Part shown: one piece after another, positions 1-9,429 of the stretch | Position numbering within the stretch: the first letter of the stretch is position 1 | Layout of the letters: each line of letters opens with the position of its first letter | Assembly: GCF_021401245.1 (NCBI RefSeq) | Contig: NZ_JACBFY010000002.1 | Span: 124,001 to 188,000, forward strand | Length of the DNA: 64,000 bases | Direction of reading: 5' to 3' | Source of the DNA: Pseudacidovorax sp. NFM-22 | GTDB taxonomy: Bacteria; Pseudomonadota; Gammaproteobacteria; Burkholderiales; Burkholderiaceae_C | The notes under the pieces: generated by a model | Seen by the model: the letters and a program-made list of their open reading frames with translations, nothing else | The model's database searches: none | Told to the model about the DNA's origin: nothing | Translations under genes and position numbers: made by a program

Positions 1-101
1 GCGTCGTAGACGCCGGGGCACAGCAGCGGCTCGGGCCGGGCCAGGCGCGCGGCCAGGCCGGTGCGCCCGGAGGAGGAAGTGGAAGAGCTTGTCTCGGTCA
101 T
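1..101 (-). CDS. isocitrate lyase/PEP mutase-family lyase (partial, N-terminus only)
   Basis: Only the first 33 codons lie in the window; the gene runs off the left edge. The start ATG overlaps the stop of the upstream flavoprotein gene as ATGA, so it is the last visible member of the catabolic operon. After a Ser/Thr-rich leader the protein reads RPEPLLCPGVYDA. This matches the strand-1 motif (PG.YDA, substrate-loop region) of the isocitrate lyase/phosphoenolpyruvate mutase superfamily. Known members cleave or rearrange 2-hydroxy-dicarboxylates and tricarboxylates, such as 2-methylisocitrate, 2,3-dimethylmalate and oxaloacetate. In this operon a lyase splitting a substituted malate would fit, but the substrate is inferred from context and the catalytic Cys loop is not visible. 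Confidence 0.6.
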   Translation of the reverse strand, partial: MTETSSSTSSSGRTGLAARLARPEPLLCPGVYD

Positions 102-1534
102 GCAGGTGTGGATGTGCGCAGGAAGGCCGCCATGTCGTGCGCGGCGATGTAGCCGCCCGCCACGGCGCTGAGCAGGCCGTTGCCCGACAGGTAGCCGCTG
201 ACGTGGTTGCCGGAGACGCCGCGGGCTGCACCGCCCGCCGCCCACAGGTTGGGCAGCGGCGCGCCACCGGCGTCGAGCACGCGGGTGCGGGCATCGATGT
301 CCAGCCCGCCCTGCGTGTGGAAGAGCGCGCCGGTCACCTTGACGGCGTAGAACGGCGCTTCGAGACGGCGCGGCAGGCGGCGACCGAAGGCGTCGGGCTC
401 GCCCGGTGTCCAGGCGCCCAGGGTGGCGGCCAGCACGTCGGCCTCGCAGCCGATGACCTGCGCCAATGCGGCCACCGAATCGGCACGCCGCACGGCACCC
501 GCCGCCTCGGCCTCGACGAAGTCCGGAAAGCCCTGCGCCAGCGCATGCACCGGCGTGTCGAACACGGCCCAGGCGATGCCGCCGGGCTGCGCCACCACAT
601 GCAACGCAGCCTCGGAGTAGCCCTGCGACTCGTCGTGGAAGCGCCGGCCTTCGCGGTTGATCTGCACGCCGCCCTCGACCATCAGCGCCCAGGTCATGAG
701 CACGCCATGCGGCACGGCCCAGGAGCCGTGGCCCTGGTAGGCCCGCATGTCGGCCAGGTGCGCGCCCAGCGCCTCGCCCCAGTGCAGCGCGGTGCCGTCG
801 TTGCCGGTGTGGCCGCCGAAGGTGGCCTCGGCCATCTCGGGAATGAAGCGCTGCACCAGCGCAGGCGCGCCGCCATAGCCGTTGCAGGCCAGCAGCAGCG
901 CCCGGCAGCCCACGGCCTCGACGCTGCCGTCGGGCCGGCGGGCACGCACGCCCAGCACGCGCTGCCCGGCGTCGACCACCAGCTCGGTGGCCTGCGCCTC
1001 GGTCAGCACCGGCACGCCGGCTGCCGCCACCGCGGCCTCCAGCGCCTGCTCCAGCGCCACGCCCGTGCGGGCGGACAGCGTGTGCATGCGGTGGCGGCTG
1101 TGGCCGGGATAGAGAAAGCCCGTGAGCACCTCCCATTGGAGTCCGTGCCGCGCTTCGAGATGGTCGAGCGCCGGCGCGATGGCCTGGGTGTAGGCGGCCA
1201 CCAGGGCCTGGGCCGCGGTGCCGTGGGCCTTGCCCTGGATGTCCTCGGCGAAGCGCTCGGCACTGTCGTCCACGCCCAGCGCGCGTTGCGCGCGCGTGCC
1301 GGCCGCCGGGATGAAGCCGGAAGACAGGCTGGTGGAGCCGCTGGGCTGCGCATCGCGCTCCAGCACCACGGCGTCGACGCCCAGGTCGGCCAGCAGCAGC
1401 GCGGCCGTGAGGCCGCAGGCGCCGGCTCCGACGATGAGCACGTCGGTCTGTACAGGGGCCTCGAAGCCGGGCTCGACCACCACGCGGGCCATGCTGTCCG
1501 GCGCAGCAGCAGCGCCTGCGGCAGCGACGCTCAT
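98..1534 (-). CDS. FAD-dependent oxidoreductase, fumarate reductase/succinate dehydrogenase flavoprotein-like
   Basis: This 478-residue soluble flavoprotein belongs to the FAD_binding_2 family. The N-terminal Rossmann motif VGAGACGLTAA at about residues 35-45 is followed by the acidic ribose-binding end of strand 2 (VVLERD). The family's FAD-contacting motif GSTSLSSG follows at about 65-72. The C-terminus has the typical second FAD segment with NLWAAGGAARGVSGNHVSG. Relatives oxidise or reduce C=C bonds next to carboxylates or ketones (fumarate, urocanate, 3-ketosteroids). There is no signal peptide, heme domain or flavin-transfer FMN domain, so an artificial or NAD-independent acceptor is possible. 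It overlaps the genes on both sides by ATGA. A role reducing or oxidising an unsaturated acid intermediate of the operon is inference. Confidence 0.8.
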   Translation of the reverse strand: MSVAAAGAAAAPDSMARVVVEPGFEAPVQTDVLIVGAGACGLTAALLLADLGVDAVVLERDAQPSGSTSLSSGFIPAAGTRAQRALGVDDSAERFAEDIQGKAHGTAAQALVAAYTQAIAPALDHLEARHGLQWEVLTGFLYPGHSRHRMHTLSARTGVALEQALEAAVAAAGVPVLTEAQATELVVDAGQRVLGVRARRPDGSVEAVGCRALLLACNGYGGAPALVQRFIPEMAEATFGGHTGNDGTALHWGEALGAHLADMRAYQGHGSWAVPHGVLMTWALMVEGGVQINREGRRFHDESQGYSEAALHVVAQPGGIAWAVFDTPVHALAQGFPDFVEAEAAGAVRRADSVAALAQVIGCEADVLAATLGAWTPGEPDAFGRRLPRRLEAPFYAVKVTGALFHTQGGLDIDARTRVLDAGGAPLPNLWAAGGAARGVSGNHVSGYLSGNGLLSAVAGGYIAAHDMAAFLRTSTPA

Positions 1535-2121
1535 GCCAGCACCCGGGCGCCGAAGTCGGCGCTGTCCACTACATGGGCCACGGTGGCCATGTCGGCCAGC
1601 GCCGTGGCATGGGTCTCGGGCTTGAAGGCGGCGCAGCCGTCGGCCACCACCCAGGTGTCGTAGTCACGCATGTGCGCATCGCGCACGGTGCTGGCCACGC
1701 CGCCGTTGGTGACGATGCCGCACACCGCCACGCGCTCGATGCCGTTCTTGCGCAGCAGCCAGTCGAGCTGGGTGTTGAAGAAGGCCGAGTACGCCACCTT
1801 GTGCACTGTGGCGTCGATGGCCGGCTGCAGCAGGTCCACATTGGCCTGGCCCCAGCTGCCGGGCGCGAAGTCGCCCTGGCGCAGGAAGGGCCGCAGCGCC
1901 AGCAGGTGCGGCGAGATCATGGGCGCGCCGCCCACGCCGGGCCACAGCGTGAACTGGCTGGCCACCACCAGGCCGCCGGCCGCCCGCACGGCCTGGGCCA
2001 GCGGCAGCACGCGTTCGGGCAGGACCTGCGCGGCCGGGTTGGCACAGCCGCCGCGGGCGTAGGCGCCGCGAGGGTCGAGGAAGTCGTTCTGCAGGTCGAT
2101 GATGACCAGGGCGGTTTTCAT
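1531..2121 (-). CDS. isochorismatase-superfamily hydrolase with Gly at the nucleophile position
   Basis: The protein has 196 residues and the alpha/beta isochorismatase-like fold. IIDLQNDF places the catalytic Asp at residue 9, and VHKVAYSAFF places the conserved Lys at 108. The third catalytic position is unusual. Cysteine hydrolases of this family (nicotinamidase, N-carbamoylsarcosine amidase, maleamate amidase) carry T-N-x-C-V, but here the sequence is CGIVTNGGVASTVRDA, giving Gly141 instead of Cys. True isochorismatases (PhzD, EntB) also have Gly there and hydrolyse a vinyl ether. The reaction is therefore uncertain: context beside hyuAB suggests an amidase of the N-carbamoylsarcosine type, while the active site suggests otherwise. 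Start ATG overlaps the hyuA stop (ATGA), as elsewhere in the operon. Confidence 0.8.
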   Translation of the reverse strand: MKTALVIIDLQNDFLDPRGAYARGGCANPAAQVLPERVLPLAQAVRAAGGLVVASQFTLWPGVGGAPMISPHLLALRPFLRQGDFAPGSWGQANVDLLQPAIDATVHKVAYSAFFNTQLDWLLRKNGIERVAVCGIVTNGGVASTVRDAHMRDYDTWVVADGCAAFKPETHATALADMATVAHVVDSADFGARVLA

Positions 2122-4163
2122 GGCTGGCGAAGGATGAGGTTGCCCAGGGCATCGACCACGGCCTCGAAGCCGGGTTCGAGCCACACGGTGGTGTCGGCCT
2201 GTTCGAGGATGGCCGGGCCGGCGATGCGCGCGCCCACCGGCAGCTCCAGCCGCGCGTAGCGGCGTGCCTGCACCCAGTCGCCGCCGAAATAGACCGGCTG
2301 CTCGCCCAGCGGCTCGGTGCGGCCTTCGCCGCGCGGTGCCAGCACCGACAGGTCGAACTTGGGCCGCACGCCGATGAGGGCGTAGCGCAGGTTCATCACG
2401 CGCAGGCCGATGCCGTCGAGCACGCGGCCGAACTCGGCGCGGTAGGCGGCCTCGAAGGCGGCGCGCGCCGCGTCGGCATCGAGCGCGTCGGCGCGCACCG
2501 GCACGGCCACCGTGTGGGTCTGGCCCTGATAGAGCATGTCCAGCACCAGTTCCTCGCGCACCGATTCGAAGGCGACGCCGGCGCTGTCCAGCCGGGCGCG
2601 GCAGCGCGACTCGAAGCCGGCGCGCAGTTCGCGCAGCGCGGCGAAGTCGATGGCGGCCAGGTCCTGGTTGAGGGTCTGCACCGCGTCGTGGCGCATGTCG
2701 GCCATCACGCAGCCCAGGGCCGAGGTCACGCCCGGGTAGCGCGGCACGATGCCGGTGACCACGCCCACCTCGCGCATCATGGCGCACACATGCAGGCCGC
2801 CACCACCGCCGAAGGGCATGTAGGCGAAGCGCCGCGGATCGTGGCCGCGCTCGATGGAGACCAGCCGCATCGCGCCAGCCATCTTGGCATTGGCCACCGT
2901 GAGGATGGCCTCGGCCGCGGCCAGCACATCCAGGCCCAGCGGCTTGGCCACGTGGCGGCGGATGGCCTCGCGGGCCTTCTCGACATCCAGCGCGCCCAGC
3001 AGGCCACCGCCGAGCGGGCGCTGTGCCGCGATGCGGCCCAGCAGCACGTTGGCATCGGTGACGGTGGGCCGCTCGTTGCCGCGGCCATAACAGGCCGGGC
3101 CGGGCACGCTGCCGGCGGACTCGGGCCCGACCTGCAGCATGCCGCCGGCATCCACGCTGGCGATGGAGCCGCCACCGGCGCCGATGGTCTCGATCTGGAT
3201 CATGGGCGAGCGCACCACCAGGCCGAAGTCGATGCTGGTCTGCGAGGCCAGCGCCGCCTGCCCGCCCGCGATGAGCGACACGTCGAAGGAGGTGCCGCCG
3301 ATGTCGCCGGTGATCACGTCCGGATGGCCCGCCGCAGTGGCGATGGCCGCGCAGGCGATGACGCCCGCCGCCGGGCCGGAAAGCGCCGTGCGCACCGGCA
3401 GTTCGCCCGCCGTGCGGCGCGACATCACGCCGCCGTTGCTCTGCACGATCAGCAACTCGCCGCCGAAGCCGCGCGCGCGCAGGTCGCCGTCCAGCCGCTC
3501 CAGGTAACGGCCGACCACGGGCTGCAGCGCCGCATTGAGGCTGGCGGTGGAAGCGCGCTCGAACTCGCGGATCTCGGGCAGCACCTCGGCCGCGGCCGTC
3601 ACGTGGTCGTTGGGCCAGAGCGCGCGCACCGCCGCCACGGCGGCCTGCTCGTTGCTCGGGTTGGCATAGGTGTTGATGAAGAACACGCACACGGCCTCGC
3701 AGCCCTGCTCCAGCAGCTGGCGGGCGGCGGCGCGCACCTGGTCCAGGTCCACCGGCGTGTGCACGCGGCCGTCGGCCAGCACGCGCTCGTCCACCTCCAG
3801 ACGCAGGGCACGCTCGATCACCGGCTCGAAGCCGCCGCGCAGGCCCCAGGTCTGGGGCCGGTCACGCCGGCGCATCTCCAGCACGTCGCGGAAGCCGCGG
3901 GTGGTGATCAGGCCCGTGCGGGCCACCTTGCGCTCCAGCAGCGCGTTGGTGCCCACGGTGGTGCCGTGGATGATGGTGGCCAGGCTCTGCGCGCCGCGGT
4001 CGTCCACGCGCGCGATGCCGTTCATGAAGCCCACCGACTCTTCGCCGCGGGTAGAGGGCACCTTGACGATCTCGGCGGTGCCGGCAGCCTCGTCGAGCAC
4101 GAAGAGGTCGGTGAAGGTGCCGCCGACGTCCACGCCGACGACACGGGTGCGCGCGTCGCTCAT
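2118..4163 (-). CDS. hyuA: hydantoinase/oxoprolinase subunit A (HyuA)
   Basis: This 681-residue protein is the ATP-binding subunit of the hydantoinase/5-oxoprolinase/caprolactamase family. The N-terminus VVGVDVGGTFTDLFVLDE is the first phosphate motif of the actin/ASKHA-like domain. IHGTTVGTNALLERK follows at about 70-85, and a second nucleotide motif GDIGGTSFDVSL lies near residue 280. Known relatives use ATP to phosphorylate a cyclic amide (N-methylhydantoin, 5-oxoproline, caprolactam) so that subunit B can open the ring; acetophenone carboxylase is a relative. The start was chosen at the ATG overlapping the hyuB stop; an open frame continues upstream but is only the shadow of hyuB. Two-gene HyuB-HyuA order with ATGA coupling implies an A-B complex. 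The substrate is not evident from the sequence. Confidence 0.9.
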   Translation of the reverse strand: MSDARTRVVGVDVGGTFTDLFVLDEAAGTAEIVKVPSTRGEESVGFMNGIARVDDRGAQSLATIIHGTTVGTNALLERKVARTGLITTRGFRDVLEMRRRDRPQTWGLRGGFEPVIERALRLEVDERVLADGRVHTPVDLDQVRAAARQLLEQGCEAVCVFFINTYANPSNEQAAVAAVRALWPNDHVTAAAEVLPEIREFERASTASLNAALQPVVGRYLERLDGDLRARGFGGELLIVQSNGGVMSRRTAGELPVRTALSGPAAGVIACAAIATAAGHPDVITGDIGGTSFDVSLIAGGQAALASQTSIDFGLVVRSPMIQIETIGAGGGSIASVDAGGMLQVGPESAGSVPGPACYGRGNERPTVTDANVLLGRIAAQRPLGGGLLGALDVEKAREAIRRHVAKPLGLDVLAAAEAILTVANAKMAGAMRLVSIERGHDPRRFAYMPFGGGGGLHVCAMMREVGVVTGIVPRYPGVTSALGCVMADMRHDAVQTLNQDLAAIDFAALRELRAGFESRCRARLDSAGVAFESVREELVLDMLYQGQTHTVAVPVRADALDADAARAAFEAAYRAEFGRVLDGIGLRVMNLRYALIGVRPKFDLSVLAPRGEGRTEPLGEQPVYFGGDWVQARRYARLELPVGARIAGPAILEQADTTVWLEPGFEAVVDALGNLILRQP

Positions 4164-5854
4164 TGCTGTTCTCCTGGGTTGGCCGCGTCTGCCGCGTCGG
4201 CCAGATAGCCGCGGCGGGCATCCACCGCGCGTTCGTCGGCGCTGCGCGCCTCGGGCGGGCCCCAGCCACCGCCGCCGGGGGTCTCGAGCCGCACGCGGTC
4301 GCCGCGCTCCAGAGTGATGCCCAGCATCTTCGACACCATGGGCGGCGTGTGCCACGCGCCCTGCGAATGCCAGCTGAAGCGGTTGGCCTGCGCGTCGCCG
4401 CCACCGGCGATCCCCTTGGGCGCGGACTTGCCGCGCTCGCCGAAGACGAAGGCCTGCGCCTGGCGTTCCAGCAGCTCGATCTCGTAGATGGCGCCCAGGC
4501 CGCCGCGGTGCGTGCCGTCGCCACCCGAGCCGGGGCGCAGCGCCCATTCGGTGAAGCGCACGGGATAGGCGGCCTCCAGGATCTCCAGCGGCGGGATGGT
4601 GGCCGTGGAGATCGGCGCGTTGCCGTGGTTGAGGCCGTCGCCGCCCGCATGGGCGCCGTGGCCGCCGCCGAAGAAGCTGAACATCACCCAGCGCTGGCCG
4701 CTGCGCGCGCCCTCGCTGCGATGGCCGGCGATCGACAGCGCATTGATGGTGCCGTAGGCCTGGGCCACGGCGCGGCGCGGATCGGCCTGCGCCGCGGCAC
4801 TGAAGATGACGTCGATCATGCGCAGGATGGTCTCGGTGTAGCCACCCACCGGCCGCGGCCGCTGCGCCGTGATGACCAGGCCTTCGGGCATGACGAACTC
4901 GACCGCGTCGAGCACGCCGGCATTGGCCGGCACCTCGGGGAACAGGTGCTTGAGTGCCACGTAGCAGGCCGCCACCGCGGTGGCGCGCGAGATGTTGACG
5001 GGGCCCTGGCACTGCGGCGAGCTGCGCGAGAAGTCCAGCACCAGCCGCTCGCCCTGCACCGTCATGTCCAGCGCAATGGTGAGGGGTTCGTCGACCACGC
5101 CATCGTTGTCGAGCACATCCGAGAAGCTGTAGACACCGTCGGGCAGCGAGGCGATCTGCGCCCGCATCAGCCGGCGGGCCCGCTCGCGCAGCGCCTGCAG
5201 GGCCTGCAGCACCACGGCGTCGCCATAGGCATCGAGCAGCTCGGCCAGGCGGCGCGCGCCCAGCTCCAGCGCGGCCAGCTGACCGTTGAGGTCGCCCCAC
5301 AGGCTGTCGGGCAGCCGGGTGTTGGCCCGCAGGATGGCCAGCACGTCGGGGTTGATCTGCCCGCCCTGCACGATGCGCACCGGCGGGATCTGCACCGCCT
5401 CCTGCCAGCATTCGGTGGCCGCCGGGTTGTAGTTGCCCGGCACCGCGCCGCCCACGTCGTGCCAGTGCGCGGCCGAGGCCAGGAAGCACAGCAGCCGGCC
5501 GTCGCGGAACACCGGGCGCACCAGCTTGAAGTCGTTGGCATGGGTGCCGCCCTCGTAGGGGTCGTTGAACAGCCAGACCTCGCCTTCGCGCATGCCGCCC
5601 AGGGCGTCGGCCGCGCGCTTGGCGGCGCGCACGGCAAAGGCCATGGCGCCCACGAACACCGGCAGGCCCGACTTGCCCTGCACCAGCGTGTCACCGCTGT
5701 CGCCGTCGTACAGGCCGTGGCAGGCGTCGTGCGCCTCGGCAATGATGGGATTGAACGCGCTGCGGTAGAGCGTCGCGTCCATCTCGTCGGCGATCTGCTC
5801 GAGTCGCCCCTTGAGCACCGCCAGCGTGACGGGATCGAGTGTGGCTTCAGACAT
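4160..5854 (-). CDS. hyuB: hydantoinase/oxoprolinase subunit B (HyuB)
   Basis: The 564-residue HyuB-family subunit starts MSEATLDPVTLAVLKGRLEQ, typical of the family. It contains RSAFNPIIAEAHDACHGLYD, FNDPYEGGTHANDFKLVRPVF and AHWHDVGGAVPGNY, with the clustered His and Asp residues expected at the metal-containing ring-opening site. A Gly-rich stretch (GSGGDGTHRGGLG) and the C-terminal LETPGGGGWG complete the pattern. Length is within the usual 520-600 range. It should form the catalytic partner of HyuA in ATP-dependent hydrolysis of a cyclic amide or imide in the cytoplasm. It overlaps the LeuD-like gene by 8 bp upstream and hyuA by 4 bp downstream. Carboxylase activity, as in acetophenone carboxylase, is a possible alternative. 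Confidence 0.9.
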   Translation of the reverse strand: MSEATLDPVTLAVLKGRLEQIADEMDATLYRSAFNPIIAEAHDACHGLYDGDSGDTLVQGKSGLPVFVGAMAFAVRAAKRAADALGGMREGEVWLFNDPYEGGTHANDFKLVRPVFRDGRLLCFLASAAHWHDVGGAVPGNYNPAATECWQEAVQIPPVRIVQGGQINPDVLAILRANTRLPDSLWGDLNGQLAALELGARRLAELLDAYGDAVVLQALQALRERARRLMRAQIASLPDGVYSFSDVLDNDGVVDEPLTIALDMTVQGERLVLDFSRSSPQCQGPVNISRATAVAACYVALKHLFPEVPANAGVLDAVEFVMPEGLVITAQRPRPVGGYTETILRMIDVIFSAAAQADPRRAVAQAYGTINALSIAGHRSEGARSGQRWVMFSFFGGGHGAHAGGDGLNHGNAPISTATIPPLEILEAAYPVRFTEWALRPGSGGDGTHRGGLGAIYEIELLERQAQAFVFGERGKSAPKGIAGGGDAQANRFSWHSQGAWHTPPMVSKMLGITLERGDRVRLETPGGGGWGPPEARSADERAVDARRGYLADAADAANPGEQQ

Positions 5855-6383
5855 GGGATTCCTTGGAGAAGCGTTGCTTGAGTTCGTTGAGCAGGCCGCC
5901 CGCGCGCACCCGCGCCATCAGGAAGGCGGGCACGGGTTCGCAGGCGAGCACGCGGCCGTCGGCGGCGCGCACCTGGGGCTGGTCGGGGTCGTCCACGGCC
6001 AGGCCGATGCGCTCGCCTTCCTGCAGGGCGTCCACGTCGGCGCAGGTCAGCAGCAGCAGGCCGACGTTGAAGGCATTGCGGAAGTACAGGCCGCTGTAGC
6101 TGGGCGCGATGACGGCGCGCACGCCCAGGGCCACGAGCACGGACGCGGCCTGCTCGCGCGAGGAGCCGATGCCGAAGCCCGGCCCGGCCACCACCACGTC
6201 GCCGGGGCGCACCTGGGCGGCGAATTCAGGCCGCATCGATTCGAGGCAATGGCGCGCGATGACGTCCATGCCGAACTTCATGGCGTGGCCGGGGGCCAGC
6301 GCGTCGGTGTCGACGTTGGCGCCCAGGCGCCACACGCGGTGGCCGGCCGGCGCTTCGTTGTCGGGGAGAGGAAGCTGGGTCAT
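5847..6383 (-). CDS. aconitase-family hydratase small subunit (LeuD/DmdB-like)
   Basis: The 178-residue swivel-domain subunit of an aconitase-superfamily hydratase starts MTQLPLPDNEAPAG. NVDTDALAPG appears at about 24-33, and the substrate-binding loop GPGFGIGSSREQA at about 69-81 holds the Ser-Ser-Arg that contacts the substrate carboxylate. Proteobacterial leucine-pathway LeuD is longer (about 200-216). This short form resembles the archaeal isopropylmalate/homoaconitase type and the small subunit of dimethylmaleate hydratase. Its partner is the LeuC-like protein encoded directly upstream with an ATGA overlap. Placement among ring-opening and lyase genes rather than leuB argues for a degradative hydratase acting on a maleate-type diacid (inference). 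Confidence 0.85.
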   Translation of the reverse strand: MTQLPLPDNEAPAGHRVWRLGANVDTDALAPGHAMKFGMDVIARHCLESMRPEFAAQVRPGDVVVAGPGFGIGSSREQAASVLVALGVRAVIAPSYSGLYFRNAFNVGLLLLTCADVDALQEGERIGLAVDDPDQPQVRAADGRVLACEPVPAFLMARVRAGGLLNELKQRFSKESHV

Positions 6384-7699
6384 GACGGGGTGCCAGGCGA
6401 TGTCGATGCGGCTTCGGAACCCCGCGCATCTGCCAGCACATCGCGCGGATCGGTGATGCGCCCGCGCAGCGCCGAGGCCGCCACGGTGTAGGGCGAGGCC
6501 AGGAACACCTCGGCCTGCGCCGAGCCCATGCGGCCCTTGAAGTTGCGCGCCGTGCTGGAGATGACCCGCGTCGCGCCCTGGATGGCCTGGCCGTAGCCGG
6601 CGCAGGCGCCGCAGGCGCTGGGCAGCAGCTCGGCGCCCGCGTCGCGCAACACCCGGGCCACGCCCGTGGCCTCGGCGCGCTGCCAGTCGTGCACGCTGGC
6701 CGGCGCCACCAGCAGCCGCATGCCGGCGGCGATGCGGCGGCCGGCCAGCACGCGGGCGGCGGCCTGCAGGTCCTCCAGCTTGGCGCCGGTGCAGGCGCCG
6801 ATGTAGGCGAGCTGTACCGGCTCGCCGGCCACGGCATCGACCGTGCGGCCGTTCTGCGGGCTGTGAGGCAGCGCCACCATGGGCACCAGCTCGCTCGCGT
6901 CGAAGTCGTGGTCGACGCAGGCGGCGCCCTCGTCGGTCTGCCAGCGGGCGAGGTCTTCGTCGCTCACCGTCACGCCCACATTGCGCAGCCAGGCGGCGGT
7001 GGTGGCGTCGGGCGCCACCAGGCCGGCCTGGGCGCCCAGCTCGGCGCTCAGGTTGGACAGCGTCATGCGCTCGGCCATCGAGAGGCCGCGCACCGTGTCG
7101 CCCGCGAACTCCACCGCCTGGTAGTCGCCGCCGTTCATGCCCAGGCGACCGATCATGTGCAGCATCATGTCCTTGGCGCACACGCCGTCGGCCAGCCGGC
7201 CCTGCCAGCGCATGCGCAGGGTGCGCGGCACCTTGACCCAGATCTCGCCGGTGACGACCACGCCCAGCATCTCGGTGCTGCCGATGCCGAACATGTAGCT
7301 GCCGAAAGCGCCGCCGGTGGGCGAATGCGAATCGCCGCCGACGCAGAACAGGCCGGGGCGCAGGTGCCCCTTCTGCGGCAGCACCACATGGCAGATGCCC
7401 TGGCTGTCGTGCACATGAGGCAGGCCCTGCTCGGCCGCCCAGTCGCGCGCGATGCGCACGATGCGCCGCGCATCGTCGTCGGCCTCGGGCACGAAGTGGT
7501 CCATGACCAGCACCACGCGGGACGGGTCCCAGATGCGCGCGCCCAGCTCCTCCAGCATGGGCTTGAGCCGGCGCGGGCCGGAAGAGTCGTGGAACATGGC
7601 CAGGTCCACGCGGCAATTGACGATCTCGCCTTCGCGCACCGCGGGAACGCCGGCGGCGTGCGCGATGAGCTTCTGCGCCAGAGTCTGGGGTGGGTTCAT
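6380..7699 (-). CDS. aconitase-family hydratase large subunit (LeuC/DmdA-like, 4Fe-4S)
   Basis: This 439-residue catalytic subunit carries the three Fe-S cysteines of the aconitase family: IGACTGAKLEDL at about 300-311, and SACGACAGYG at about 362-371 supplying the C-x2-C pair. FCVGGDSHSPTGGAFGSYMFGIGSTE is the family's conserved active-site stretch near residues 120-145. It is shorter than enterobacterial LeuC (about 466) and close to the LeuC2/homoaconitase/dimethylmaleate hydratase group. With the small subunit it should catalyse reversible hydration of a double bond in a di- or tricarboxylate. It is the first enzyme gene after the transporter genes, separated from livF by a 198-bp gap that holds a dispersed repeat. 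A leucine biosynthetic role is not supported by the neighbours. Confidence 0.87.
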   Translation of the reverse strand: MNPPQTLAQKLIAHAAGVPAVREGEIVNCRVDLAMFHDSSGPRRLKPMLEELGARIWDPSRVVLVMDHFVPEADDDARRIVRIARDWAAEQGLPHVHDSQGICHVVLPQKGHLRPGLFCVGGDSHSPTGGAFGSYMFGIGSTEMLGVVVTGEIWVKVPRTLRMRWQGRLADGVCAKDMMLHMIGRLGMNGGDYQAVEFAGDTVRGLSMAERMTLSNLSAELGAQAGLVAPDATTAAWLRNVGVTVSDEDLARWQTDEGAACVDHDFDASELVPMVALPHSPQNGRTVDAVAGEPVQLAYIGACTGAKLEDLQAAARVLAGRRIAAGMRLLVAPASVHDWQRAEATGVARVLRDAGAELLPSACGACAGYGQAIQGATRVISSTARNFKGRMGSAQAEVFLASPYTVAASALRGRITDPRDVLADARGSEAASTSPGTPS

Positions 7700-7897
7700 G
7701 TCAGTGATCCGTGGTGCTGCGCGCCACCCACGCCGCAGGAGACTGGCGCGACGCCAATGATCGAATGGCCGCGGAGCAGGCCACGCCAGGGCACCCGAGG
7801 AACTGGCTTCGCCAGGCCTCGGGGTGCGCCCCCCTCCAAGCCGAAGGCGCAAGAGAGGGGGGAGCCGCGAAAGCGGCATGGGGGGTGCTTCTCCATT
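7700..7897. repeat. intergenic gap with dispersed repeat, copy A (about 7738-7845)
   Basis: This is the only real gap inside the catabolic operon. From about 7738 it carries the element GAGACTGGCGC ... GCGGAGCAGGCCACGCCAGGG, then a hairpin-like GGCTTCGCC core, then GGGTGCGCCCCCCT. Two more copies occur in this window at about 31168-31272 and 32586-32680, with the same block order and 75-85 percent visible similarity. Both other copies lie between genes. No coding capacity is apparent. It may attenuate or process the mRNA between the transporter and enzyme genes. Confidence 0.75.
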
Positions 7898-8658
<761 letters not shown>

Positions 8659-8662
<4 letters not shown>

Positions 8663-9429
8663 GCCTGCACCTCCGCCTGTGCGGCCACGCCGCGCTGCAG
8701 GCGGGCGGCCGTGCCATGGCCCAGGTAGGCCTCGACCACCTTGGGGTCGCGCGTGACGACCTGCGGCGGCCCCTCGGCGATCAGCTCGCCCTGGGCCAGC
8801 ACCCACACATGCTCGGCCAGGTTCATCACGGCCTGCATCACATGCTCGATCATGAGGACGGTGACGCCCTCCTCGCGGATGGCGCGCACCACGGGCAGCA
8901 TCTCGGCGATCTCCTGCGGATTGAGGCCGGCCAGCACCTCGTCGAGCAGCAGCAGGCGTGGCCGCGTGGCCAGTGCCCGCGCCAGCTCCAGCCGCTTGCG
9001 GCCGGCCACGGTCAGGTCGGAGGCGGGCTTGTCCAGCTGCGGCGCCAGGCCCACGCGCTGGGCCACGGCCTCGGCGCTGGCCAGGGCCTCGCGACGGCCG
9101 GCATGGTGCAGGTGGGCACCGACGGCGATGTTCTCGCGCACGGTCTGTGCGGCGAAGGGCTGCACGATCTGGAAGGTGCGGCCCATGCCCATGCGGGCAT
9201 TGAGATGCGGCGCCTGGCCGGTGATGTCGCGCCCGCCCAGGCGCACCCGGCCGGTGTCCGGGCGCTGGAAGCCCGACATCAGCGAGAACAGCGTCGTCTT
9301 GCCGGCGCCGTTGGGGCCGATCAGCGCGGTGAGCGAGCCCGCCGGCACCGCCAGCGAGACCTCGCGCACGGCGCGCAGGCCGCCGAAGGTCTTGGAGACG
9401 CCTTCGACTTCGAGCAGATGTTCAGCCAC
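8659..9429 (-). CDS. livG: branched-chain amino acid-type ABC transporter ATPase LivG
   Basis: This 256-residue ATPase starts at GTG, preceded by GGGAGG at a good ribosome-binding distance; the start lies 8 bp inside the end of livM. Walker A is GPNGAGKTT at about 36-44 and Walker B is LLLLDEVLAGLNP. The signature is divergent: where LSYGQQ is usual it reads LTVAGRKRLELARAL, as in a subset of LivG proteins. The H-loop is LMIEHVMQAV and the C-terminal extension (GPPQVVTRDPKVVEAYLG) is typical of LivG. It forms a heterodimer with LivF on the cytoplasmic face of the permease. An upstream in-frame ATG would add 16 residues unlike the family. Confidence 0.9.

Noticed and set aside
89-1663. Long plus-strand ORF (524 codons) opposite the FAD oxidoreductase
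   Set aside because: It is antisense to clear, motif-bearing genes; the translation is Arg/Ala/His/Gln-rich without domains, typical of a GC-rich shadow frame.
2118-5489. HyuA frame extended to 1123 codons
   Set aside because: The extra N-terminal part is out-of-frame reading through hyuB with Arg-rich text; the ATG at 4163 with the VGVDVGGTFTD motif is the real start.
6380-7699. LeuC/LeuD as leucine biosynthesis genes
   Set aside because: No leuA or leuB nearby, both subunits are the short homoaconitase/dimethylmaleate-hydratase type, and they are embedded in a catabolic operon.
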